From Desulfobaculum xiamenense (lineage in GTDB: Bacteria; Desulfobacterota; Desulfovibrionia; Desulfovibrionales; Desulfovibrionaceae), in assembly GCF_011927665.1 (NCBI RefSeq), contig NZ_JAATJA010000001.1:1469019-1533018 (forward strand): a DNA stretch of 64,000 bases. The letters are read 5' to 3'. The notes below the pieces were generated by a model, which saw nothing but the letters and a program-made list of their open reading frames with translations, had not been told where the DNA came from and did not search any database. Made by a program: the position numbers and the translations under genes. The first letter of the stretch is position 1. Each line of letters starts with the position of its first letter. Of this stretch, positions 1 through 8,069 are shown piece after piece.

Positions 1-728
1 CGGACTGGACCTACTCCGACACCGGCTGGGCGGCCGAGAACTACTGCATGTTCGCCGCCAACGACGCCGCGTGGGAACAGAACGTCCGCACCAAGGTGGA
101 CGCCGTACATGGGCTGGGCTGCAAGGTCTGGCTCAACACGGAGTGAGGACACGAATACTATGCAGTCCGGTCTGGACTGAAAAAATTCGGCATCAAAGCC
201 AACTTCGAGCTGAGCAGCATCATCCCCTGGTATGCGCGGTGGATCCGCGAGGGTAAGCTGCCCGTCAGCTCGGAATGGAACAAGGACGCGAAGGTCACCT
301 TCACCCTTCAGGACCCCTGCCAGATGGTGCGCAAGACCCTCGGCGACCCGCTCGCCGACGACCTGCGCTTCGTGGTCAAGTCCGTGGTGGGTGAGGAGAA
401 TCTCATCGAGATGTGGCCCAACAGGGCCAACAACTATTGCTGCGGCGGCGGCGGAGGATTCCTCCAGTCAGGCTACACCGAGGCGCGACACGCCTACGGC
501 AGAAAGAAGTTCGACCAGATCATGGCCACGGGGGCGAAGTACTGCATCACCCCCTGCCACAACTGCCACTCGCAGATCGAGGACCTTTCCCACCACTTCA
601 AGGGTGGGTACAAGACCGTCCATCTCTGGACCCTCATCTGCCTCTCGCTTGGCATCCTCGGCGAGGACGAACGGAACTACCTTGGTCCCGACCTCGACGA
701 ACTTGCCGATTGGCGATCGAACGACTGA
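1..728 (+). CDS. CCG-domain Fe-S oxidoreductase (HdrD/HmcF/TmcB-like), 3' part, probable selenoprotein
   Basis: The gene enters from the left edge in frame 3 and ends at the stop at 726-728. It carries the C-terminal half of a protein with two cysteine-rich CCG domains, as in HdrD, HmcF, TmcB or DsrK, which pass electrons between membrane cytochromes and cytoplasmic partners in sulfate reducers. The second CCG domain is complete: a DPC motif, CCGGGGG, then CITPCHNCH. In the first domain the terminal ligand motif reads NTE-stop-GH, where the family normally has NTECGH; the stop is TGA at 144-146. Coding similarity continues without a frame change on both sides, and a SECIS-like hairpin starts 16 bases after the TGA, so I read it as selenocysteine. 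Downstream initiation after a real nonsense mutation is the alternative. The exact subfamily cannot be fixed without the N-terminus. Confidence 0.8.
144..146 (+). other. In-frame UGA, probable selenocysteine codon
   Basis: This TGA sits exactly where a cysteine ligand is expected in the first CCG domain (NTE-X-GHEYYAVR). The reading frame is otherwise open from base 3 to 725. A hairpin with bacterial SECIS geometry follows. Confidence 0.78.
163..179 (+). promoter_or_regulatory. Bacterial SECIS-type hairpin
   Basis: CAGTCC (163-168) pairs perfectly with GGACTG (174-179) around a 5-nt loop GGTCT that begins with GG. The stem begins 16 nt after the UGA. Bacterial SECIS elements are known to have a short stem and a small apical loop with a guanine among its first two bases, about 16-37 nt after the UGA, so the position and loop both fit. 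The hairpin lies inside the coding sequence, as expected for bacteria. Confidence 0.72.
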
Positions 729-744
729 TCGAGCACGCCATCCA

Positions 745-776
745 CGGGGCGGAAGGACAACCTTCCGCCCCGTTTT
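745..776 (+). terminator. Rho-independent terminator after the Fe-S oxidoreductase gene
   Basis: A perfect 12-bp stem (CGGGGCGGAAGG and its complement) with a 4-nt loop ACAA is followed by TTTT. Confidence 0.85.
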
Positions 777-849
777 CATTGCATCCCGATACGTTGCGGC
801 CTTGCTCCCGCTTTGCGCGCATGCTATGCCTGCACGATGGAGGCGCACC

Positions 850-1368
850 ATGCAAAACGAACTCTCCATCCATGATGCCTGCTCGTCGATCATCTCCGTA
901 CTGCACGAGTGCATTGGCGGCGCTGAAGAATCCGGAGCGTTCCTCGAACCCGGTCCGCACGGCCTTCTGCATGTTCTCGACGCCATCGACGCCGAACAGG
1001 CATCCCGTCCGTCCGCTGGAGCATCCGTCGCCACACATGCACTGCATGTCGCCTTCAGCCTCGACGTGTTCCTCGCATGGATTCGCGGCAACAACGCCAT
1101 CACCCCCGACTGGACGGCGAGTTGGGCGCAATCCGCCGTCACAGAGGAAGAGTGGAAAACCCTGCGCTCCCGCATCGCCATACAGGCCAGTCAACTTGAA
1201 GCGGCCATCGCCGCCCACGCGCCAGCGGACGCAAAGGCCTTGTGGGGCGCTCTAGGTGCGCTGGCGCACACCGCGTTCCACCTCGGTTGCATTCAAATCA
1301 AGGTGGATGCCCTGCTCGATGCGGATTCGCACCTCGAACTGGAGAAGGCGCCCCACCACCCCACGTGA
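850..1368 (+). CDS. DinB-like small protein
   Basis: A 172-residue soluble protein, probably a four-helix bundle. The C-terminal part (ALGALAHTAFHLGCIQIK) resembles the DinB-like superfamily, whose members often carry a histidine triad for metal binding; the histidines of HTAFHLG could be part of such a site. The start at 850 has a strong GGAGG six bases upstream (839-843); an upstream in-frame ATG at 826 lacks one. It has no signal peptide or membrane segment. It lies alone between a terminator and the next promoter region, so the context gives no pathway. The family call rests on the pattern only and the function is unknown. Confidence 0.6.
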   Translation: MQNELSIHDACSSIISVLHECIGGAEESGAFLEPGPHGLLHVLDAIDAEQASRPSAGASVATHALHVAFSLDVFLAWIRGNNAITPDWTASWAQSAVTEEEWKTLRSRIAIQASQLEAAIAAHAPADAKALWGALGALAHTAFHLGCIQIKVDALLDADSHLELEKAPHHPT

Positions 1369-1484
1369 TCAGGTCGGAGAGCCTGTCCCGCAGGCCAACG
1401 TCACGACTCCGACCGCATTCCCGCCGCAAATACGCTCGGCGAGGCGTGGAAATGGTTTTTTTCCGGCATGTTGCGCATACTAAT

Positions 1485-1500
1485 CGTGAATGTTTTCACA
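1485..1500. promoter_or_regulatory. Crp/Fnr-like operator upstream of the molybdopterin oxidoreductase
   Basis: GTGA-N6-TCAC (1486-1499) is the classic symmetry of Crp/Fnr-family sites. It lies about 150 bases before the ATG at 1651. The half-sites differ from the HcpR-type palindromes at 25557 and 29515, so a different family member is implied. No binding data exist here. Confidence 0.4.
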
Positions 1501-1650
1501 AAAACTGATGGACCACTTGCGGAGTTTCACTCTGCACAGGTAGAAGAAAGGGATAGGCGATAATTGCAGAACGTCATGCAGGCCTTCCGCTTCCGGACAC
1601 CGACCCGCGGCGCGTCGCATACCGCCCGCACAGCGTCAGGAGAACGAACA

Positions 1651-3738
1651 ATGCCCACAAAAACGGTGTACAGCGTCTGCGGCATGTGCAGCGTGCGCTG
1701 CCCCATCATGGTCGAGGTCGAGGACGACAAGGTCCGCTTCATCCAAGGCAACCCGCACGATCCCGGCATGGCCGGGGGGCTGTGTCCGCGCGGCGGCGCT
1801 GGCTATGCCCTGCTGGAGGACCACGAGCGCCCACAGTACCCCATGATCCGCGAAGGGGCGCGTGGCGAGGGCAAATGGCGACGCGCAACGTGGGACGAGG
1901 CGCTGGACTACGTGGCCGACAAACTCAAAGGCATCATCGCCGAACACGGCGGACGTTCCGTGCTGTGGTCGGACCGTGGCGGACCGTTCGCGGACCTGCA
2001 CAAGGCCTTCATGCGCGGCATCGGCTCCCCGAACTACTGCAACCATGACGCATCCTGTGCGCGCAACGTGCTCCACGCCGCAAAATCCGTGATGGGTCTC
2101 GGGCGCAAGGGCGTCGCCTACGACCTCAAGAACGCCAAGCACATCGTCCTGCAGACGCGCAACCTCTTCGAGGCCATCAACGTCAAGGAAGTCAACGGCG
2201 CGCTGGACAGCCTCGCCAATGGTGGCAAGCTCACCGTCATCGACATCCGCGCCACGGTTTCGGCCTCCAAGGCCGACAATTTCTTCATGATCCGTCCGGG
2301 TACGGACTACGGCTTCAACCTCGCCGTCATCCGCTGCCTGCTGGCGAACGGCCTGTACGACAAGGCCTACGCCGAGCGTCACATCAAGGATCTCGACCGG
2401 CTTGAGCAGTTCGTCGAGCCGTACACCCTCGAATGGGCCGAAGCGGAAACCGGGGTCAAGGCTGCCGACATCGAAAAGTTCGTCAAGGAGCTGGCCAAGG
2501 CCGCCCCCGCCGTCATCTGGCATCCGGGCTGGATGGTCTCCCGCTACATGAATTCCTTCTACGTCTCGCGCACGGCGTACATCATCAACGCCCTGCTCGG
2601 CTCCATCGGGGCCAAGGGCGGGCTGCCCATCGTCAATAAGCCCAAGGACTTCGGCCGCAAGGGCCTCAAGGCCTTCGCGGACCTGTTCCCCAAGCCGGAA
2701 GACAAGCGCGCCGACGGCGCTGGCTGGAAGCTCAAGCACATCGACGCCGGTCCGGGCCTCATCAACAAGGCATACGAGGCCATCGAATCCGGCGATCCCT
2801 ACCCCGTGAAGGCCTACTTCATCCATCGCCACGATCCGCTGCACGCCCTGCCCGATCAGGCCCGCGTCAAGAAGATCTGGGAGAATCTGGACCTCATCGT
2901 GGCCACCACCTTCAGCTGGTCCGACTCCTCGTGGCACGCGGACGTGGTGCTGCCCATGTCCACCTATCTCGAACGCGAATCGCCCATCGCCACCAAGAAC
3001 GGGCTGAAGTCCTTCTTCTTCCGGCGCTCCCGCTCGGTATCCCCGCGCTACGACACCCGCGCGGACTGGGAGATTCTGGGCGGACTCGCCAAGCGCCTCG
3101 GCTTCCCGGCACTGGCCTTCGAGACCGCCGAGGACATGTGGAACTACCAGTTGCAGGACACCGGCGTGAGCGTCGAGGACTTCGACGCCACCGGGCAGGT
3201 CTGGCTGACGGACAAGCCCAAGTACCGCAGCGTGGAGGAACTCTCCTTCACTACGCCATCGGGCAAGCTGGAAATGATCTGCGACAAGCTGGAAGAGATG
3301 GGCCTCCCCTCGCTCAAGCCGTACGAAAGCCCGGCCTCGCCGCCGGACGGCCGCTTCCGCATAGCCTTCGGCCGTTGCGCCCTGCACACGCAGGGGCACA
3401 CCGTGAACAATCCGGTGCTCAACGAGCAGATGCCCATCAACCCCGTGTGGATCAACACCGAACGCGCCAAGGCGCTCGGCATCGCCGACGGCGACGAGGT
3501 TGAACTGTCCAACGGCTCCTACAGCGCGCGGACCACGGCCTTCGTCACCAACTTCATCCACCCCGACGCGGCCTTCCTGGTCCACGGCTTCGGCCACAAG
3601 CTCCCGCCGGAGACCCGCTCGCGCCGGGGCATCGCCGATCAGGAACTGATGGAGGGCGGCCTGTCCAAGGTCGATCCGGCGGGCGGCGGCGTGGCCATGC
3701 AGGAGCACTTCATCACCATCGCCAAGCCCTCGGCCTAA
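1651..3738 (+). CDS. Molybdopterin oxidoreductase, DMSO reductase family
   Basis: A 695-residue catalytic subunit. The N-terminus binds one [4Fe-4S] cluster (CGMCSVRC, then a fourth Cys in GGLCPRGG near residue 51). A Mo/W-bisPGD core follows (HDASCARN region as the probable metal-ligand loop, WSDSSWHADVVLP), and a C-terminal dinucleotide-binding domain closes the protein. The arrangement is that of PsrA/PhsA-type and related enzymes. The start at 1651 has AGGAG just upstream (1638-1642). No twin-arginine signal is visible, so it is probably cytoplasmic or not Tat-exported. There is no neighbouring electron-transfer Fe-S subunit or membrane anchor, which is unusual for respiratory members. 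The substrate cannot be read from the sequence; a Crp/Fnr-like site upstream suggests redox or nutrient control. Confidence 0.85.
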   Translation: MPTKTVYSVCGMCSVRCPIMVEVEDDKVRFIQGNPHDPGMAGGLCPRGGAGYALLEDHERPQYPMIREGARGEGKWRRATWDEALDYVADKLKGIIAEHGGRSVLWSDRGGPFADLHKAFMRGIGSPNYCNHDASCARNVLHAAKSVMGLGRKGVAYDLKNAKHIVLQTRNLFEAINVKEVNGALDSLANGGKLTVIDIRATVSASKADNFFMIRPGTDYGFNLAVIRCLLANGLYDKAYAERHIKDLDRLEQFVEPYTLEWAEAETGVKAADIEKFVKELAKAAPAVIWHPGWMVSRYMNSFYVSRTAYIINALLGSIGAKGGLPIVNKPKDFGRKGLKAFADLFPKPEDKRADGAGWKLKHIDAGPGLINKAYEAIESGDPYPVKAYFIHRHDPLHALPDQARVKKIWENLDLIVATTFSWSDSSWHADVVLPMSTYLERESPIATKNGLKSFFFRRSRSVSPRYDTRADWEILGGLAKRLGFPALAFETAEDMWNYQLQDTGVSVEDFDATGQVWLTDKPKYRSVEELSFTTPSGKLEMICDKLEEMGLPSLKPYESPASPPDGRFRIAFGRCALHTQGHTVNNPVLNEQMPINPVWINTERAKALGIADGDEVELSNGSYSARTTAFVTNFIHPDAAFLVHGFGHKLPPETRSRRGIADQELMEGGLSKVDPAGGGVAMQEHFITIAKPSA

Positions 3739-3775
3739 CGCTTCCACGCACTCCGCCGAGAGTTACACAATCGAC

Positions 3776-3819
3776 GATGAGCCGCACGCCCGCAACAGGG
3801 CGTAGCGGCTCATCTTTTT
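3776..3819 (+). terminator. Rho-independent terminator
   Basis: GATGAGCCGC at 3776-3785 pairs with GCGGCTCATC at 3805-3814, with an internal GC-rich loop, followed by TTTTT. Confidence 0.8.
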
Positions 3820-3885
3820 GCACTGTTTGACAAAACGTCGCAAGTCTGACATTACACGGCATCAATTCTTTTTCGGAGGAATGCA

Positions 3886-4689
3886 GTGACAGCACTTGCA
3901 CGCATCGCCACACTCCTCTTCTGCATCCAGTTCATTTTCATCTCGACAACATTCGCATCCAGCCTTCCGTTCAATGCAGGAGAAAAGCTCACCTACGCTC
4001 TCAAATGGGAAGCGATTCCAGCAGGAACGGCCAGCATAGAAGTGCTGCCCGAGGCCGTCATCGACGGCAAGCCCATGCACCACTTCAGGATGACGGCCCG
4101 CACCAACTCCTTCGCCGACGTCTTCTACAAAGTCCGCGATCAGGTGGATTCCTATGCTGATATGGACCTCTCACGCTCCACGCACTACCGCCAGAAGCAG
4201 CGCGAGGGCAGCTACAAGCGTGACATCACCGTCAACTTCCTGTGGGATCGTGGGCAGGCCCGCTACGAGAACACCAAGAACGGCCCCAAGGACCCCATCC
4301 TCATCCTGCCCGGAACCTACGATCCGCTCTCGGTCTTCTACGCCTTCCGCTCCATGGAACTCGACGAAGGCGCAAGCATCGACGCCCCGGTCACCGACGG
4401 CGTGAAGTGCGTCATCGGTCAGGCCCGCGTGGTCGGCCGCGAAACGATCCGCGTCCCCGCAGGCGAGTTCGACACGTGGGTCGTGGAACCGGAGCTGCGC
4501 CACATCGGCGGCGTGTTCAAGAAAAGCCCCGATGCGAGCCTGCGGATATGGGTCACCGCCGATGAGAAGAAAATTCCCGTCATGATTTCCAGCAAAGTCG
4601 TGGTCGGCCGATTCTTCGCCGTGCTGAACGACATCGACCATGGTGCGCCCGTCACCGTCGACAATTCCCGCCCCCGGACCGACGGCTGA
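3886..4689 (+). CDS. DUF3108-type exported protein
   Basis: A 267-residue protein with an N-terminal signal peptide (hydrophobic stretch to about residue 24, then ASS) and a beta-rich body that starts FNAGEKLTYALKWEAIPAG, the typical opening of DUF3108 proteins. It is probably periplasmic or associated with the outer membrane. The start is GTG at 3886, chosen because CGGAGGA lies five bases upstream; the nearby ATG at 3881 runs into a stop after two codons. A TTGACA hexamer at 3827 may be part of its promoter. The molecular role of DUF3108 proteins is not established, and its neighbours do not form an operon with it. Confidence 0.72.
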   Translation: MTALARIATLLFCIQFIFISTTFASSLPFNAGEKLTYALKWEAIPAGTASIEVLPEAVIDGKPMHHFRMTARTNSFADVFYKVRDQVDSYADMDLSRSTHYRQKQREGSYKRDITVNFLWDRGQARYENTKNGPKDPILILPGTYDPLSVFYAFRSMELDEGASIDAPVTDGVKCVIGQARVVGRETIRVPAGEFDTWVVEPELRHIGGVFKKSPDASLRIWVTADEKKIPVMISSKVVVGRFFAVLNDIDHGAPVTVDNSRPRTDG

Positions 4690-4732
4690 TCTCACCAGCG
4701 CAATCATTGCTTTCCGTCACGAAATAATTCAT

Positions 4733-4744
4733 CCTACCGGTAGG
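4733..4744. repeat. 12-bp perfect palindrome
   Basis: CCTACCGGTAGG lies in the gap before the GGDEF/EAL gene. It could be a regulator site; no family is recognised. Confidence 0.25.
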
Positions 4745-4805
4745 CGTTCTCACCCGTTCGGGATCGCCCCGACAGTCGGCACTGACGCACGCGCAATGAC
4801 GTAGC

Positions 4806-7055
4806 ATGGACATGAACGCCCCTAACGAAACAATTCTCATCCTCCACAGCCACGGAGCCGAATCCTCCCACCTCGGGAGTCACCTCGACCGCGAGGGCTA
4901 CGCCGTCGAGACGGCCACCCTCGGCGAGGACATCCCGCGCGCCACCGCCGCAACCTGCCCGGACCTCATCATCCTCGACACGAACGGTACCGACGCCGAC
5001 AGCATCGACGTCTGCAACCGCCTGAAGGCCGATCGGGAAACGAGCGCCATCCCGGTGATCTTCGTTTCCCCCGCGAATGACGCGGCATTCAAGGCCCAGG
5101 CGCTGGAATGCGGAGCAGTGGACTATATCACCACGCCCTTCCAGCCGCTGGAACTGCTGGCCCGCATCCGGATGCATCTGACCGTCCAGAATCAGGCACG
5201 GCTCATCAGCCTCTATGCCGACCACCTCGAAGAGATGGTGGACCAGCGCACCAGAAAGCTCTCGGACGCAGAAGCCCAACTCCGGCGGGACTACGAATTT
5301 CAGGGCGCGCTCAAGGGGCTGCTGGAGTTGTCCCTACGCACCCTCCCCCTCGACGACACCCTCGACATGGCGCTGGCCCAGCTGCTTTCGCTGTCCGTCG
5401 CACGCGAGGGCGACGGAGCGGGGGTCTTCCTCGCCACGCCGGACGCCGGATTCCGGCTCGCCGCCTCACGCGGCGTGACTGATCCGTCAATTCTCGACTG
5501 CCCCCACCGAGGGCACGCCATCGCGCCGAACCTCCCCTGCCAACGCGCCGCGGACATCCTGCACATCGTCCCCGGCATGCCCGAAGATGGCCTGAAGCCG
5601 GAGCGCATCTACAGTCAGGTCTGCGTTCCACTCATGCAGGAGGACGAGCTTCTCGGCACCCTGAACTTCGTGACGCAGACGCCGCGCAGCCTCACCGAAC
5701 GCGACTGCGCGTTCCTCATGGCCACGGCCGCAACACTCGGTAGCATCATCCGCCACAAGCAGGCCGAGGCCCAGCTCCATTTTCAGGCCTACTACGACAC
5801 GCTCACCGGCCTGCCGAACAGGACGCGGCTGGTCGAGGAAATCGACGCCGCCCTCGCCGCCGACGCGCAGGGCGCATCCCGCCCCGCGCTGTGCATGTTC
5901 GACCTCGTCCGCTTCAAAATTATAAACGAGAGCATGGGCCACTCCGTGGGCGATGCGGTCCTGCGCGTGGCCGCCGCGCGCCTACGCGAATGCGCGGACG
6001 GAAAATGCTTCATGGCCCGCGTGGGTGGCGACGTCTTCGCCGCGCTTGTGCCCGACGCCAACGACTCGACCCAGGCGCTGGCCTTCGCCCGCGTCATCCA
6101 GCGCGTGCTGTCGCGCCCCTTCGTCACTGCCGGGCAGGACATCTACCTCGCGTGCAGCACGGGCATCGCCCTTGGCGACGGCACCCACACTGGCGAAACC
6201 CTCATCCGCGATGCGGACACGGCCCTGCACATGGCCAAGCGCAAGGGCCCGGGACAGCGGGCCGTCTTCTCCTCCGCCATGCACGACAGCGCCAAAAATT
6301 TCATGCGCACCGCCGCCGCCCTGCGCCGCGCGCTGGAACGCGACGAGCTGGTGGTCCACTATCAGCCCATGGTCGAACTGCGCACCGGCACCATCCGCGG
6401 CGCGGAGGCGCTGGTACGCTGGAACCACCCCACCCGCGGCCTCATCGCCCCGCAGGAGTTCATCCCCATCGCCGAGGACACCGGCATCATCGTGCCGCTT
6501 GGGCGCTTCGTCCTGCGCAGGGCCTGCGAGCAGTTTCACGCGCTCAAGGCCAGAACCACCAACGGCAAGCCCTTCACCATGAGCGTCAACCTTGCAGGCG
6601 CGCAGCTCGGGCGTCCGAACTTCGTCAATGAGGTCGAACAGATTCTCGCCGAAACCGGCGTGCCCGCAGGCAGCCTGAAGCTCGAAATCACTGAGACGGC
6701 GGCCATGCAGAACCCCGAGGCCGCCATCGAAATGCTCGAACGCCTGCGCAAGCTCGGCGTCACCATCGCCATCGACGACTTCGGCACGGGCTACTCCTCA
6801 CTCTCACAACTCCACCGCTTCCCCATCGACACGCTGAAGATCGACCGCTCCTTCGTGAGCCGCATGGCCTCCGGCAACGACAACATCGAAATCGTGCGCA
6901 CGGTGGTCACCCTCGGGCACGTCCTCGGGCTGAACATCATCGCCGAGGGTGTCGAGGCCGCCGAACAGATCAGCATGCTCGACGACCTGCAATGCGAATA
7001 CGGGCAGGGCTATTTCTTCTCGCAGCCGGTTCCGTTCGAGAAGTTCGGACGTTAG
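4806..7055 (+). CDS. REC-GAF-GGDEF-EAL protein, probable c-di-GMP phosphodiesterase
   Basis: A 749-residue cytoplasmic signalling protein. Order: receiver-like domain (1-125), coiled linker (130-160), GAF (about 175-325), GGDEF (about 335-490), EAL (500-745). The EAL domain has its metal and catalytic residues (EALVRW, SVNLA, EITE, IDDFGTGY, LKID, AEGVE, GQGYFF), so it should hydrolyse c-di-GMP. The GGDEF signature is GGDVF near residue 407, which predicts an inactive cyclase that may still bind GTP. The receiver keeps an ILDT aspartate, but the N-terminal acidic pair is replaced by HSHG and the conserved Lys by Thr (YITTPF), so it may not be phosphorylated normally. The Shine-Dalgarno sequence is weak; ATG 4812 is an alternative start. 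Confidence 0.88.
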   Translation: MDMNAPNETILILHSHGAESSHLGSHLDREGYAVETATLGEDIPRATAATCPDLIILDTNGTDADSIDVCNRLKADRETSAIPVIFVSPANDAAFKAQALECGAVDYITTPFQPLELLARIRMHLTVQNQARLISLYADHLEEMVDQRTRKLSDAEAQLRRDYEFQGALKGLLELSLRTLPLDDTLDMALAQLLSLSVAREGDGAGVFLATPDAGFRLAASRGVTDPSILDCPHRGHAIAPNLPCQRAADILHIVPGMPEDGLKPERIYSQVCVPLMQEDELLGTLNFVTQTPRSLTERDCAFLMATAATLGSIIRHKQAEAQLHFQAYYDTLTGLPNRTRLVEEIDAALAADAQGASRPALCMFDLVRFKIINESMGHSVGDAVLRVAAARLRECADGKCFMARVGGDVFAALVPDANDSTQALAFARVIQRVLSRPFVTAGQDIYLACSTGIALGDGTHTGETLIRDADTALHMAKRKGPGQRAVFSSAMHDSAKNFMRTAAALRRALERDELVVHYQPMVELRTGTIRGAEALVRWNHPTRGLIAPQEFIPIAEDTGIIVPLGRFVLRRACEQFHALKARTTNGKPFTMSVNLAGAQLGRPNFVNEVEQILAETGVPAGSLKLEITETAAMQNPEAAIEMLERLRKLGVTIAIDDFGTGYSSLSQLHRFPIDTLKIDRSFVSRMASGNDNIEIVRTVVTLGHVLGLNIIAEGVEAAEQISMLDDLQCEYGQGYFFSQPVPFEKFGR

Positions 7056-7099
7056 CCCCTTTTCGCCGCATTCCACCTCCTTTGCCGCCTTCTGTCGTC

Positions 7100-7130
7100 T
7101 TGACATCATTGCGCCTTTGCCAAAGATAAT
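7100..7130 (+). promoter_or_regulatory. Possible sigma-70 promoter for the stator genes
   Basis: TTGACA (7100-7105) and GATAAT (7125-7130) are separated by 19 nt. Transcription would begin near 7137, after the upstream GTG at 7134, which supports the ATG at 7200 as the real start. Confidence 0.4.
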
Positions 7131-7199
7131 GGAGTGATTCCCGCCGAATGGCGCGCAGAGCACGCTCGCCCTTCGGTCAACCTCCGGCAAGGCGGCCCC

Positions 7200-8069
7200 A
7201 TGCCCAACCAGCGCGACACGGATCACCCCGCCCCCAGCCAACCCCGCCCCGCCGACGCGGCACGGGACGTCCTCGACGCGCCCGGAACCGACGGCAACGG
7301 GACTTCCGTATCAATGCGCAAAGGTCCGCCGCGCACCACCGCGCCCCGCGCAGAGGACGTCTTCGCCTTCGAGGACGACATGCCCACCTTCCACTGGTCC
7401 GTGCCATGGGCAGACCTGATGATGACCATGTTCGTCATGTTCACGGTCCTCTTCGTGTACGCCAGCGCCAAGCGCGACTTCCTGCTCGCCTTCCGTGGCC
7501 ACGTCCAGCAGGAGCGCGTGGAGGAAGCCTCGCAGGTGGGCCGCCACGAGGGCGAGGTCCCGGTCTACGAATTTCCGAAGACGGGCATCAGCCCAAGCCC
7601 CGGTCCGCATCAGCTCTTCGAGATGTGCAAGGCAACGGTGGAGGAATCGGGCCTCAGGGACGTCAGCGTGGAACTGGAGGGCGAGACCATCCGCCTCAGC
7701 ATGCATGGTCCGCTGCTCTTCGAACGCACGCAGGCCGACATCAAGCCCGATGGCCTGCGCTTCCTCGACATGGTCGCCCGCGTCATCGCCAAGGCGCGTT
7801 ATGATGTTGGCGTCCACGGACACACCGACAACTTCCCCGTGCATACCGAACGCTACGACACCAACTGGGAACTCTCCACGGCCCGCGCCACCAACGTGGC
7901 ACGCTATCTCATCGAGCGCCACGGCGTCCCGCCGGAGAGCGTCACCGTCTGCGGGCATTCCATGTACCGTCCTTCCGCCCCGAACCTGTCGCCGGAAGGC
8001 AAATCCAGAAACCGCCGGGTCGAAATAGCCCTCACCCGCCCGAAGCCGGAAGAGCAGGAGACCAGATGA
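7200..8069 (+). CDS. motB: MotB-like stator protein with OmpA domain
   Basis: A 289-residue inner-membrane protein with one transmembrane segment near residues 65-90 and a C-terminal OmpA-like peptidoglycan-binding domain (GHTDNFP, NWELSTARA, KSRNRRVEI). The conserved ion-carrying aspartate is in WADLMMTM at about residue 71, as in MotB/PomB. With the next gene it should form an ion-driven stator that powers flagellar rotation. I chose ATG 7200 because AAGG precedes it and a likely promoter lies at 7100-7130; an in-frame GTG at 7134 would add 22 residues. The pair is in the order B then A, the reverse of the usual motAB, and no other flagellar gene is nearby. Confidence 0.78.
   Translation: MPNQRDTDHPAPSQPRPADAARDVLDAPGTDGNGTSVSMRKGPPRTTAPRAEDVFAFEDDMPTFHWSVPWADLMMTMFVMFTVLFVYASAKRDFLLAFRGHVQQERVEEASQVGRHEGEVPVYEFPKTGISPSPGPHQLFEMCKATVEESGLRDVSVELEGETIRLSMHGPLLFERTQADIKPDGLRFLDMVARVIAKARYDVGVHGHTDNFPVHTERYDTNWELSTARATNVARYLIERHGVPPESVTVCGHSMYRPSAPNLSPEGKSRNRRVEIALTRPKPEEQETR

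Noticed and set aside
144-146. Reading the first gene as a pseudogene broken by a stop codon
   Set aside because: Only one stop interrupts it, it replaces a Cys-type position exactly, the frame is conserved beyond it, and a SECIS-like hairpin follows.
1636-3747. Long minus-strand open frame (703 codons) opposite the molybdopterin oxidoreductase
   Set aside because: It mirrors a real gene in GC-rich DNA, has no family motifs, and starts without a ribosome site.
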